Positions 1 to 7,613 of a DNA stretch of 64,000 nt are shown piece by piece. A program made the position numbers and the translations under genes. Every line of letters starts with the position of its first letter. Position 1 is the stretch's first letter. The DNA comes from Streptomyces sp. NBC_01485 (GTDB lineage Bacteria; Actinomycetota; Actinomycetes; Streptomycetales; Streptomycetaceae), in contig NZ_CP109435.1 of the NCBI RefSeq assembly GCF_036227125.1, positions 3,968,001-4,032,000 on the forward strand, written 5' to 3'. Under the pieces are notes generated by a model that saw only the letters and a list, made by a program, of their open reading frames with translations, was not told the origin of the DNA and did no database searches.

Positions 1-1307
1 GCACCGTCCCGGCCCGCTCAGGCGAGCCACTCCGCCGCCGGATACGCCCGCGCCGCGCCGCCACCCTCGTCTCCGTCACCGCCCTGACCCTCGCGGTCAG
101 CACGTCGGCCGGCACGGGCCGCCTCACACCGCCGCCCGGCTCGACGACGGCCGGCGCGGGCCCGATCTCCCTGGCCCGGTCCTCCGCCCTCGCCCCCTGC
201 CTGATCAACGGCGGCTCGGCCGTCCAGATGTCCGAGGGCGTCCCGACCACCGGCGGCTACTCCCGCTCCACCGGCACCGTCCACGCCCTCACCCTGATGA
301 TCGACTTCTCGGACGCGCCCGGCCGGGGCAGCGCGCTGAACCGCTACCGCGAGTTCTTCCCGCAGACCGAGGACTGGTTCCGCACGGCGTCCTACGGCCG
401 CCTCGACTACCGCGCCGAGACCCCGATCCGCCACTGGCTGCGCATGCCCAAGTCGTTTCGCGCGTACGGCATAGAACGCGGCGCGCCCTTCGACCCCGGC
501 TACCGCGATCTCGTCCAGGACATCGTGGCCGCCGCCGACCCGACGGTGGACTTCCGCGCCTACGACCTCCTGAACGTGCTGGTCACCCCGAACGCGGGCC
601 CCTCCGCGCTGGACACGGTCCTGTCGGTGACGTTCGCCGGCAACACTGAGGCGCCGGTCGCCGACGGCGTGTCGGTGGCGAACGCGTCCTTCGTCTACTC
701 CCGCCAGGACGACGGCTCCGGCTCCTACGGCCGCACCGGCTACCGGGTCCTCCCCCACGAGAACGGCCACGTCTTCGGCCTGCCCGACCTCTACACCCAG
801 GAGGGCGGGGGCGCGGTCGGCCACTGGGACATCATGAGCGAGGACTGGGGGGCCAACAACGACCTGCTCGGCTGGCACAAGTGGAAACTGGGCTGGCTGG
901 ACGCCTCCCAGATCGCCTGCGCGGCGACCCGCGGCACGACGGAGTACCCGCTGACCCCCCTCTCCCGCGCGGGCGGCCCGAAACTCGTCTTCGTCCCGGT
1001 CGACAACCGCACGGGTTACGCCGTCGAACTGCGCGCCCCCGGGGGCAACGACGAGACGGTGTGCCGTCCGGGCATCCTCATCTACAAGGTCGACGCCGAC
1101 GTCGACACCGGCATGGGCCCGGTGACCGTCTACGACTCCCACGCCGACAGCGGCGGCTGCACCCGTAGCCCCAACGTCCACGCGGAACTCTCCGACGCCC
1201 CGTTCACCCCGGGCGAGACCTTCAAGGACCCGAAGCGGGACATCCGCATCTCGGTGACGGGGGCGGACCTGAAGGGGGAGTACCAGGTGCGGGTGAGCCG
1301 GAGGTAG
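1..1307 (+). CDS. Secreted M6-type (immune inhibitor A-like) metalloprotease, 5' partial
   Basis: The reading frame is open from the first base, so the start codon lies outside the window. The first visible residues include an Arg-rich stretch followed by a hydrophobic segment and small residues near 45-130, which reads as a Sec or Tat-like signal peptide. The mature part carries HENGH (HExxH zinc site) near base 755, followed by a GLPDLY segment and a WDIMS motif, an arrangement characteristic of M6 peptidases that act outside the cell on proteins. The C-terminal third looks like a beta-rich domain. The next genes run on the opposite strand, so it seems monocistronic. Family assignment is from motifs; the substrate is unknown. 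Confidence 0.8.
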   Translation, partial: TVPARSGEPLRRRIRPRRAATLVSVTALTLAVSTSAGTGRLTPPPGSTTAGAGPISLARSSALAPCLINGGSAVQMSEGVPTTGGYSRSTGTVHALTLMIDFSDAPGRGSALNRYREFFPQTEDWFRTASYGRLDYRAETPIRHWLRMPKSFRAYGIERGAPFDPGYRDLVQDIVAAADPTVDFRAYDLLNVLVTPNAGPSALDTVLSVTFAGNTEAPVADGVSVANASFVYSRQDDGSGSYGRTGYRVLPHENGHVFGLPDLYTQEGGGAVGHWDIMSEDWGANNDLLGWHKWKLGWLDASQIACAATRGTTEYPLTPLSRAGGPKLVFVPVDNRTGYAVELRAPGGNDETVCRPGILIYKVDADVDTGMGPVTVYDSHADSGGCTRSPNVHAELSDAPFTPGETFKDPKRDIRISVTGADLKGEYQVRVSRR

Positions 1308-1369
1308 GTGGAGAGACAGCCGGGGGTAGGGCGGGAGGGAGAGGAGGGGGAAGGTGGAGAAACGATTCT

Positions 1370-1607
1370 TCAGGAAGCGGCGCGCCTGCCCTTGGCCCTG
1401 GCCCTGGCCCTGGCCTTCACCCTTCCCCTGGCCGCCCGGCGGTCCTTGCTGCGTCGTCTGACGGACGCCGCGTACCCGAGCGTGCTGAGAGCGACGGCCC
1501 CGACGGTGAAGCCGAGGATCAACTGGTCGACGGTCGCCACCTTGGTCACCGCATAGGTGATGACCGCGAGCACCGCGCACGCCCCCCAGACCCTTGAGGG
1601 TGTTCAT
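1370..1607 (-). pseudogene. Small membrane protein downstream of GT2 gene, apparent frameshift
   Basis: An ATG at 1607 follows a purine-rich GGGGAAAAGAG and opens MNTLKGLG. Near the G-run at 1582-1587 (C-run on the plus strand) the frame must shift by one base to continue as ACAVLAVITYAVTKVATVDQ and a second hydrophobic stretch, then a basic tail rich in Arg, Ala and Lys. The restored product would be about 78 residues with two membrane helices. It lies 76 bases after the GT2 stop on the same strand, so it is probably the last gene of that operon. The shift is in a homopolymer and could be a sequencing error rather than decay. Function unknown. Confidence 0.5.
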
Positions 1608-1683
1608 CTCTTTTCCCCGATCTTTCCCCGACTCACTTCCTGGACCTGATCCAGGACCTGGTCCCAGGACCCACCTGCAGGGC

Positions 1684-2938
1684 CTACTTCCAGGCGGACA
1701 CGCGGGTCACATACGACTTGACGATGGACGAGAAGAGCCAGTACGCCCGCACCACGGTGTAGACGAGCTCGGGGATCAGCAGGGCCTCGACGAGCATCGC
1801 CTTCCAGCCGAGGTTGGTGACCCGGAGCGCGGGATAGACGATCCAGAACGCGAAGAGCGCCCACAACCAGGGGCTTTCGTGGGAGGCCGTGCTGCGCGAC
1901 CATGAGGAGCTGCCCCGAACCCCATCCCGGGATGTACACGAAGCCCATGCAGCCCAGGATCATCGTGGCGATGGTGTGCCAGGTGAACTTGGTCCAGCCG
2001 CGACGGCGCAGCGTGTCCACGGTCCCGCGGCTCCACCGTTCGCGCTGCTGGATCAGCTCACGCAGGGTGGGCATGAGGTCGGTGTAGGCGATGCAGAGCT
2101 GGTTGGCCGTCACCTTCCAGCCGGACTCCTTGAGCGCCAGCGTCGTCTCGTAGTCCTCGACCAGGTTGCGGTGGTCCTCCCAGAAGACCTCGCCCCGCCA
2201 GTCGATCAGGTTCTGCAGGGCCTCGGCCCGGTAGAAGGAACCGGCCCCCGACATGGTGTGGACGTCCGTGCGGTAGCGCGCGTTGGCGGCCCGGCCGTAC
2301 TCGATGATCTGCATGCCGAGCAGGAACCGCTGCCAGGGGTTGCGCCACAGGTCGGTGCGGCCGAGGCAGGCGGCGCTGACGCCGCCGAGCTCCGGGTCGG
2401 ACGCGAGAACGTTCTGCGCCCGCTCGACGAACCTGGAGTGCAGCTCCGTGTCGGCGTCCATGACCAGGATGTGGCCCACCCGGTCGGTCAGCCGTCCGCC
2501 GACGGCCTCCCTGAGCCAGCGCAGCCCGTAGTTGAGCGCCCCGGCCTTCTTGTGCGGGTTGTCGTCGAAGTTCAGGACGACCGTGGGCGGCGCGTTCTCG
2601 TCCTCGGCGAACCGGCGCGCGTATTCGTCCGTGCGGTCGGTCGAGTTGTTGACCACCACGACGATGAGGTCGGGCCGGCGGGACTGCGCGGCCAAGGACT
2701 CCAGCGAGGTGAGGACGCCGATCTCCTCGTTGCGAGCCGGCACGAGGACGACGGTCTCGTAGACCCGCGTGTCCCACGTGTCCCGCGTATCCCGCGCGCC
2801 CTGCGTGCCCCACGCGCCCTGCGTGTCCCGCGTCGTCGTCTCGACTGGCGTGTCGTTCGCCCCGCGCCCTCTTCGATGCCGACTGCGCGACGCGCGCCGC
2901 GGATCAACCCGCGTAGAGCGCTCCGCCGTACCCGCCAT
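1684..2938 (-). pseudogene. Processive family 2 glycosyltransferase, apparent frameshift
   Basis: The ATG at 2938 has an AGGGGACAGGG purine stretch upstream. The protein has the GT-A signature of a polysaccharide synthase: VVVVNNSTDRTD, the DAD metal-binding motif (VMDADTEL), an acidic VEDYE segment, and the QQRERW form of QxxRW that marks processive enzymes such as cellulose or hyaluronan synthases. Near 1892 the frame changes: adding one base restores the C-terminal membrane segments (ALFAFWIVYPALRV and following) up to the stop at 1684. The enzyme would build an extracellular polysaccharide at the membrane. The divergent neighbour is GH16-like and the downstream gene is a small membrane protein, fitting one exopolysaccharide locus. 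Real inactivation and an indel error are both possible. Confidence 0.7.
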
Positions 2939-2953
2939 TGCCCTGTCCCCTAA

Positions 2954-3759
2954 TTCACACAGCGACCCCACCACTGTGTTCAAGCGGGCATCAAGGACAC
3001 CTGGTCGAAGGACGGCGTCAGCTTCCCCGCAGGGGAGGACACCAAGGCAGGCCAGGGGCAGGATCAGGGACAAGGCCAGGATCAGGGTCAGGTTCAGGGA
3101 GAAGATCAAGGGCAAGATCAGGGACAAGGTCAGGGTCAGGCGCTTCAGTTGCGGGCCGAGACCGACGGGACCGAGAAAGGCACCCGGCAGTCCGAGTTCC
3201 ACAGCACCGGGGGGACCGTCTTCGAGGGGACGCTGGTCGCCCGGGTCCACCTCAGCGACAAGCCCGCCGACGGCCGCGACGGCGACCACACGCCGAGTCC
3301 TTCTTCACGATCTCCCCCGACCACGAGTCGAAGAAGTACAGCGAACACGACTACGAGTACCTGCCCAACGGCGGCTGGGGAGCGAACGGGCCGCGACTCG
3401 ACACCACGAGCTGGCGCGACAGCGCGACCAACGACCGGGCCACGAAGTCCCACATCACCAAGCTCGGCGGCTGGCACACCATGGTGATCACCGTGCACGA
3501 CGGAAAGACCACCTACTCCATCGACGGCCGCGACCTCTTCACCAACGGCAGCGAGCACTCCCCACGCGAGCCCATGACCGTCAACTTCAGCACCTGGTTC
3601 ATCGACCTCCCCTTCAAGGGGGCCCGCAGTTGGGACATGAAGGTCGACTGGCTCTACTACCAGGCGGACCAGGACGTCTCCGGCAAGGACGCCCAGAAGG
3701 CCGTCGCCGCCCTCACCGCCGACGGCACCCACTACGTGAACACCCTGCCCAAGCCCTGA
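2954..3759 (+). pseudogene. GH16-like glycan hydrolase, 5'-truncated and frameshifted
   Basis: The C-terminal half contains EHDYE near base 3345, the ExDxE catalytic motif of clan GH-B/GH16 enzymes, followed by NGGWG, Trp-rich strands and a WHTMVI strand typical of a concanavalin-like fold. The N-terminal part (RAETDG..FHSTGGTVFEGTLVARVHL) is in another frame; one added base near 3295 joins the two. No start codon or signal peptide lies in frame after the stop at 2951, so the 5' end is also missing. A Gln/Gly/Asp repeat precedes the domain. It is divergent from the GT2 gene, with only tens of bases between them. Substrate cannot be read. Confidence 0.6.
3045..3145 (+). repeat. Low-complexity Gln-Gly-Asp coding repeat
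   Basis: About 100 bases are built from near-identical 6-base and 12-base units of the form caggatcaggga or caaggccaggat, encoding GQDQGQ-type repeats directly before the GH16-like domain. Such tracts are prone to slippage, which may be relevant to the frameshifts in this locus. Confidence 0.75.
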
Positions 3760-3853
3760 CCCGCACCGACCTCCCCCCGTCCCGTTACGGTGTCCCGACG
3801 ACCCGTGACGAACACCCGTCCCGGAGACCCCCCACGGGGAGCACACACCACCC

Positions 3854-5488
3854 ATGCCACAACCCGACCCCGCCACCTCCGCCGACACCGGAGCCCCCAC
3901 CGAAGCCGTGGCACCCGCCGAGGCCGTGGCCCCGCTGATGCGCGGCGTCGCCGTGCTGCACCGGCTCACCGAGGCGAACGGCGTGCTGAGCCTCAGCGCG
4001 CTCGAACGCGCCACGGGCCTGGCCCGGTCGACCGTCGACCGCATCGTGGCGACGCTGGCACGCATGGGATACGTCCGACTCGACGGCCGCGACGCGATCC
4101 TGACCCCCCGCGTCATGGAACTGGGCAACGCCTACCTGGCCGCCCTGCGCCTGCCCGCGCTGCTGTCCGCCCGCGCGGACGGCCTGGCCGACGAACTCGA
4201 CGAGTCCGTCTCCCTGGCGGTCGCCGACCGCGACGGCATCCGCTTCATCCACCAGGCGACCCGCCGCCGCGCGATGTCCCTGAGCTTCCGCATCGGAGAC
4301 CTGCTCCCGGCCGAACGCACCGCCCCCGGCCCGCTGTTCGCCACCGAGTGGACGGACGAGGAGTGGCACTCCTGGCGCACCCGCCGGACAACGGACCCAC
4401 AGAACCACAACTTCCCGACGGTACCGCCGTCCCCGCAAAGCAGGCGGAACGACAGGGACGACGACGCGGAAGAGGACGAGGAGGAGGCCTTCGCACGAAG
4501 GACGGCGGGAGCGGCCTCCACGGACTACGCCCTGGACGACCAGTTGATCGAACCGGGCCTGGTGGCGGTCTCCGTCCCCGTACGGGATCCACGCACCGCC
4601 CGGATCGCGTGCGTGGCGAACGTCGTCAGCCACACGAGCCGGCACACGGCGGCGAGCCTGCGCGAAACGCTGCTGCCCCGCCTCCGCGCGGCCGTGTCGG
4701 CGATGGAGGACGACCTGCGCCAGGCCTCGCCCCCGCACCCCGGCCCACCCCCCGCGGGCCTGGCGACCTGGACGGGCGCGTCGAAACAGGAACTCGGCCG
4801 GGAGTTCGTCGAGTCCCTGGCCCGGGGCCTGACCGTCCTGACGGCGTTCGGCGAGGGCAGGGCGGAGCTGACCCTCACGGAGGTCGCGAAGGCGACGGGC
4901 CTGGCACGGGCGACGGCCCGCCGGGCCCTGATCACGTACGAGCACCTGGGCCTGGTGACACCGACCCCGCACCGCACGTTCGCCCTCACCCCCCGAGTCC
5001 TCGCCCTGGGCTTCCCACCCCTCTCCCGTACGTCTCTCCCCCGCATCGCGGCCCCCCACATGGCGACGCTGGCGGACGAGATCCAGGAGACGACCTCCCT
5101 GGCGGTCCTGACCGAGCGGGGCGACGAGATCCAGTACACGGCCCGGGCGACCGCGAGCCACGTCATGAGCGTCGACATCACGGTAGGGACGAGGCTGCCG
5201 GCCCACGGAACATCGATGGGCCGGATCCTCGTCCCGAAAACCGGGGACGCGCCGCCGCCCTACGCCCTGACCGACGAGGAACTGGAACAGGGCGTGCGCG
5301 CGATCGCGGTCCCGATCCACGACCGGACGGGCCAGGTGATCGCCGCCCTGAACGCGGCGACCCACGTCGCCCGCCGCACGACCGAGGAGTGCGTCCACGT
5401 ACTTCTCCCCGCCCTGCTCTCCACCGCCTCCCACATCGAAACAGACCTCCACACAGCCTCCCGCTTCACCCGATTCCCCCTGACCTGA
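3854..5488 (+). CDS. Tandem IclR-family transcriptional regulator (two IclR units in one chain)
   Basis: The 544-residue protein is twice the usual IclR length. Unit one has a winged helix at about residues 27-85 (ALERATGLARSTVDRIVATL) and an effector domain interrupted by an acidic Asp/Glu-rich insert near 200. Unit two repeats the arrangement from about 305: VAKATGLARATARRALITY is a PcaR-like helix-turn-helix, followed by an effector domain with TTSLAVLTERGDEIQY and a C-terminal VPIHDRTGQVIAALN. The ATG at 3854 follows GGGGAGCACAC. Tandem IclR proteins of this kind usually control aromatic or acid catabolism, but no catabolic gene is adjacent here, so the target is unknown. The stop lies about 76 bases before the tRNA gene. 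Confidence 0.88.
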   Translation: MPQPDPATSADTGAPTEAVAPAEAVAPLMRGVAVLHRLTEANGVLSLSALERATGLARSTVDRIVATLARMGYVRLDGRDAILTPRVMELGNAYLAALRLPALLSARADGLADELDESVSLAVADRDGIRFIHQATRRRAMSLSFRIGDLLPAERTAPGPLFATEWTDEEWHSWRTRRTTDPQNHNFPTVPPSPQSRRNDRDDDAEEDEEEAFARRTAGAASTDYALDDQLIEPGLVAVSVPVRDPRTARIACVANVVSHTSRHTAASLRETLLPRLRAAVSAMEDDLRQASPPHPGPPPAGLATWTGASKQELGREFVESLARGLTVLTAFGEGRAELTLTEVAKATGLARATARRALITYEHLGLVTPTPHRTFALTPRVLALGFPPLSRTSLPRIAAPHMATLADEIQETTSLAVLTERGDEIQYTARATASHVMSVDITVGTRLPAHGTSMGRILVPKTGDAPPPYALTDEELEQGVRAIAVPIHDRTGQVIAALNAATHVARRTTEECVHVLLPALLSTASHIETDLHTASRFTRFPLT

Positions 5489-5564
5489 CCCCACCCCCCG
5501 ACCCCCACACCCCCCACCCCGAATCCGGTACGCTGACGCCTGTGACCCACAGGGCCACGACCCC

Positions 5565-5640
5565 GCCTTCGTAGCTCAGGGGATAGAGCACCGCTCTCCT
5601 AAAGCGGGTGTCGCAGGTTCGAATCCTGCCGGGGGCACCA
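5565..5640 (+). tRNA. tRNA-Arg (anticodon CCT), integration target of the island
   Basis: A complete cloverleaf folds: acceptor GCCTTCG pairs with CGGGGGC, allowing G-T wobbles; a D-arm with TAGCTCAGGGGATAGAGCA; an anticodon stem CCGCT/AGCGG with loop CTCCTAA, giving anticodon CCT at 5598-5600; and a T-arm with GGTTCGAATCC. The 3' CCA is encoded at 5638-5640. The anticodon reads AGG, a rare codon in Streptomyces. The gene is intact, as expected when an inserted element restores the 3' half it displaces. Confidence 0.97.
5594..5640 (+). repeat. att core copy 1, inside tRNA-Arg
   Basis: This is the reference copy of the direct repeat. It runs from the anticodon stem and loop to the CCA end, the usual attB position for tyrosine integrases. 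Forty-three bases recur exactly at 6984-7026, forty-seven at 36532-36578 and thirty-seven at 47094-47130. Confidence 0.93.
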
Positions 5641-5644
5641 ACAC

Positions 5645-5678
5645 AAAGGCCCCGGAGCGATCATGGTCCGGGGCCTTT
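5645..5678 (+). terminator. Rho-independent-type terminator after tRNA-Arg
   Basis: AAAGGCCCCGGA and TCCGGGGCCTTT form a perfect 12-bp stem with a 10-base loop, four bases after the tRNA CCA end. Confidence 0.88.
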
Positions 5679-5802
5679 GACATCTACGGGTCTTAATCAC
5701 TCACGTCAACGTGACTTCAGCCCAAGGCAGCTCCGCCGACCTTGAAGAGCCGGCCGCTGCCGCCCTCCTAAGGCTGTCGCCGAAACTGCACTGAGTCGCG
5801 CC

Positions 5803-6138
5803 TCAACTATCGTGATCGCTTGCTTCCGCGCCTGCTGCTTGCGCCGCGTCGACGATGGCTTGCAGCGCAGCAAGGTGACGCTTGAGAGCCGTACGGCCGG
5901 CCGATGTCAGCGACAACCAAGTGCGTGGGCGGCGTCCGACCGCTCCTTTACGGACGTGGACGTACCCGACCTCCTCCAGGGCGGTCGCGATGCGGCTGAC
6001 ACTCGCGTCGGAGACATGACAGTACTCACGGACTGCGGCGAATTCGGCTTCGGCGCAACCAGCGAGGAATGCCATCATGGTCAGCCGTGTCGGATGGTGA
6101 ATCGCCTGGTCCAGCGCCGGTGACACGGCATGGTTCAT
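5803..6138 (-). CDS. Small winged-helix (MarR/ArsR-like) transcriptional regulator
   Basis: The 111-residue protein starts at the ATG 6138, overlapping the stop of the membrane-protein gene as ATGA, so the two are translationally coupled. It reads as one winged helix: HHPTRLTMMAFLAG (helix 1), FAAVREYCHVSDASVSRIAT (helix-turn-helix) and a wing with GYVHVRKGAVGRRPRTWLSL, ending in a helical dimerisation segment. This is the layout of the winged-helix family related to MarR. Such regulators usually repress their own operon, here including the membrane protein. An in-frame extension upstream lies inside the membrane gene and lacks domain features, so the short start is preferred. Signal unknown. 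Confidence 0.78.
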   Translation of the reverse strand: MNHAVSPALDQAIHHPTRLTMMAFLAGCAEAEFAAVREYCHVSDASVSRIATALEEVGYVHVRKGAVGRRPRTWLSLTSAGRTALKRHLAALQAIVDAAQAAGAEASDHDS

Positions 6139-6638
6139 TCCGTGTGCCCCGACGCCTTCAGCATCGCGACCGACTTGGAGCGGAGGAAGTTCTTCTGGGT
6201 TTCTCGCCACCACAGGGAGCCTCCTCCGAGGATTCCTAGAGCGATCGCACCCACGCTCCAGCCGAACGTAAGGAAAGCAAGGGCGGCCAACCCATAGGCG
6301 ACCACCGGGAGGCCTTCGACGAGCGCGCGTTGTCTCATGGTTCCACGTGGTGGCCAGGCACGGACCCGCATGCGGGTCACCCGCACCGCGCACATGACCG
6401 GGAAGACGGACAGCGTCACGATCGTAGCGAGCAGTAACGCAAGCTTCCAAGCCGCACCATCCGCCTCGTACAGAAGCGGCCCGGCGGCCAGGGCCATTCC
6501 GAATCCGTGAGTAACGCCTGCCACAGGGGCCCACCACGTTGGATAGGGGGGCGATGTGTTCGCGGTCAGTTGGGCCCGTTGCGCGGCCTGCAGGTCGCTC
6601 CTGGCCGTGGCCGAGCTGAAGTGCTCGCTGCTAGGCAT
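6135..6638 (-). CDS. Hypothetical four-helix integral membrane protein
   Basis: The ATG at 6638 follows GGGAGAA. The 167 residues begin with a polar N-terminus, then four hydrophobic stretches: GVTHGFGMALAAGPLLY, LALLLATIVTLSVFPVMCAV, GLPVVAYGLAALAFLTFGW and a final VGAIALGILGG. There is no enzymatic or transport signature. It is the first gene of a two-gene operon with the winged-helix regulator, and together they are the entire coding content of the mini-element. Such membrane protein plus winged-helix pairs suggest a sensed membrane condition, but no function can be assigned from sequence. Confidence 0.72.
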   Translation of the reverse strand: MPSSEHFSSATARSDLQAAQRAQLTANTSPPYPTWWAPVAGVTHGFGMALAAGPLLYEADGAAWKLALLLATIVTLSVFPVMCAVRVTRMRVRAWPPRGTMRQRALVEGLPVVAYGLAALAFLTFGWSVGAIALGILGGGSLWWRETQKNFLRSKSVAMLKASGHTE

Positions 6639-6690
6639 GGGTTCTCCCGTCCCTCCATAGTGCTTCCTCAGATGTCCTCATCATGGCATC

Positions 6691-6711
6691 TACTTTCGTA
6701 GGGCAAAAGTA
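6691..6711. promoter_or_regulatory. Possible operator upstream of the membrane protein/regulator operon
   Basis: TACTTT and AAAGTA are an inverted pair with a 9-base spacer, followed by another AGTACTT, about 55 bases before the start at 6638. The A/T-rich site stands out from its surroundings and is a plausible binding site for the winged-helix regulator. Low confidence. Confidence 0.3.
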
Positions 6712-6983
6712 CTTCCGTACGCCTGATGTGACGTGGCCGTCTGGGCATCCGGTTCGCGACGAGGGCCCAGCGGAGTACAACATCCACCAACGCCCGGAAA
6801 GCGACTCCCGCGACACTCACCGCGCCCCGCACCCCCGGCTGGCCGAGCCACGTAGAGCTACGGATCGGAAGGCTTCTGACATCTACGGCTGACATCAACG
6901 ACGCCGGACGGGGGCATACACCAGCGTCTCCGTCCAACCGTCGCACCAGTCGACGGCAGCAGCCGGAGCGGGGTCTGATCGAA
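6712..6983. other. Intergenic region before the second att copy
   Basis: No convincing gene is seen here. The segment includes TGACATCTACGG at about 6879, which also occurs just after the tRNA terminator (about 5678), and a related TGACATC/GGCATCAACG pair follows the third att copy near 36625. These may be remnants of att-arm sites. Confidence 0.4.
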
Positions 6984-7026
6984 CTCCTAAAGCGGGTGTC
7001 GCAGGTTCGAATCCTGCCGGGGGCAC
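6984..7026 (+). repeat. att core copy 2
   Basis: Forty-three bases are identical to 5596-5638 of the tRNA gene, from the anticodon loop to the discriminator base. There is no D-arm or 5' acceptor strand upstream, so this is not a tRNA gene. It separates segments A and B. Confidence 0.93.
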
Positions 7027-7053
7027 TGTGTCTGAACAGGCGCGATGCACCAG

Positions 7054-7089
7054 AAAGGCCCCTCGGAAGTGATCTCCGAGGGGCCTTTT
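7054..7089 (+). terminator. Strong hairpin terminator next to att copy 2
   Basis: AAAGGCCCCTCGGA and TCCGAGGGGCCTTT form a 14-bp stem around a short loop with TTTT at the end, 28 bases after the att core. It resembles, but is not identical to, the hairpin after the tRNA gene. Confidence 0.85.
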
Positions 7090-7236
7090 GAGCTGGCATG
7101 GGAACGAATGGGACGTGGGAATCTGGACAAATCCCCTGGTTTCGGCCCCCTCTCACACGGCCGCCGCTGGCACGCCCCCGTCGACATCGGTGCCTCGATC
7201 CCGATAAGGAATCCGCGGTCGTCCTCTACAACGTCC

Positions 7237-7473
7237 TCTCCGATCGCCCAGCTGTACGAGCAGAGCCTGGTCCACCACGTTGGGGCGCACGTAGCCCTGG
7301 AGGACCAGATGGTCACCTGGGTCGTCGGCATGGACAGCCCTGACCGCATGGACGCCGCGGTCCACGGATTGACGGAACTCGCCGACCCCGACCAGCTCGC
7401 CGCCGTCGCCGGCCACATCCACGATGACCGCCTCGGCGGACGCCGAGAACCCCCCGGAAACGGCCCCATATAG
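7237..7473 (+). pseudogene. C-terminal relic of a phage terminase large subunit
   Basis: The frame reads IAQLYEQSLVHHVG followed by LEDQMVTWVVGMDSPDRMD and GLTEL. This closely follows the C-terminal nuclease end of tailed-phage terminase large subunits (usually QLYEQ..VHHVG..LEDQM.TW.P..SPDR.DALVW). The rest of the gene, including ATPase and most nuclease motifs, is absent; the upstream in-frame ATG at 7045 lies in a terminator. The final acidic Asp and Ala positions have changed (DAAVHGLTEL), consistent with decay. It indicates that a prophage once occupied this site. The assignment is from remembered family motifs. Confidence 0.6.
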
Positions 7474-7613
7474 GCCAACGGCCCAGCCGGGGCACCCGAT
7501 CGGCCCCGGCTGACAGCCTTCCGGGCCATGCCGATCAGGGGGAGTACGGCCGTCACTGCGCGGCCGTCGGCGCTGGCGTGAACCTGCAGGGCGCGGGAGC
7601 GAACTGAAGAACT
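7474..7613. other. Intergenic region between terminase relic and helicase gene
   Basis: About 140 bases lie between convergent units. They hold a GC-rich imperfect inverted repeat (GCCCAGCCGGGG and CCCCGGCTGAC, about 7479-7513) that may act as terminator. No gene is seen. Confidence 0.35.

Larger units (their letters stand above)
5641..7026. mobile_element. Segment A: 1.4-kb att-bounded mini-element
   Basis: The segment lies between the tRNA gene and the second att copy. It holds only a winged-helix regulator and an overlapping four-helix membrane protein, with no recombinase, replication or phage gene. Its boundaries rest on the exact 43-bp repeat; that it moved as a unit is inference. It could equally be what remains of a larger element after deletion. 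Confidence 0.6.

Noticed and set aside
18..1607. Long open frame on the minus strand opposite the M6 protease
   Set aside because: High-GC shadow of the protease gene; no family features, while the plus-strand frame has a signal peptide and HExxH motif.
3045..3145. CRISPR-like repeat array
   Set aside because: Units are 6-12 bases, contiguous and in frame as a Gln/Gly/Asp repeat, with no spacers and no cas genes.
6984..7026. Additional tRNA-Arg gene (also at 36532 and 47094)
   Set aside because: Only the 3' half is present; the 5' acceptor strand, D-arm and part of the anticodon stem are missing at all three places, so these are att repeats.
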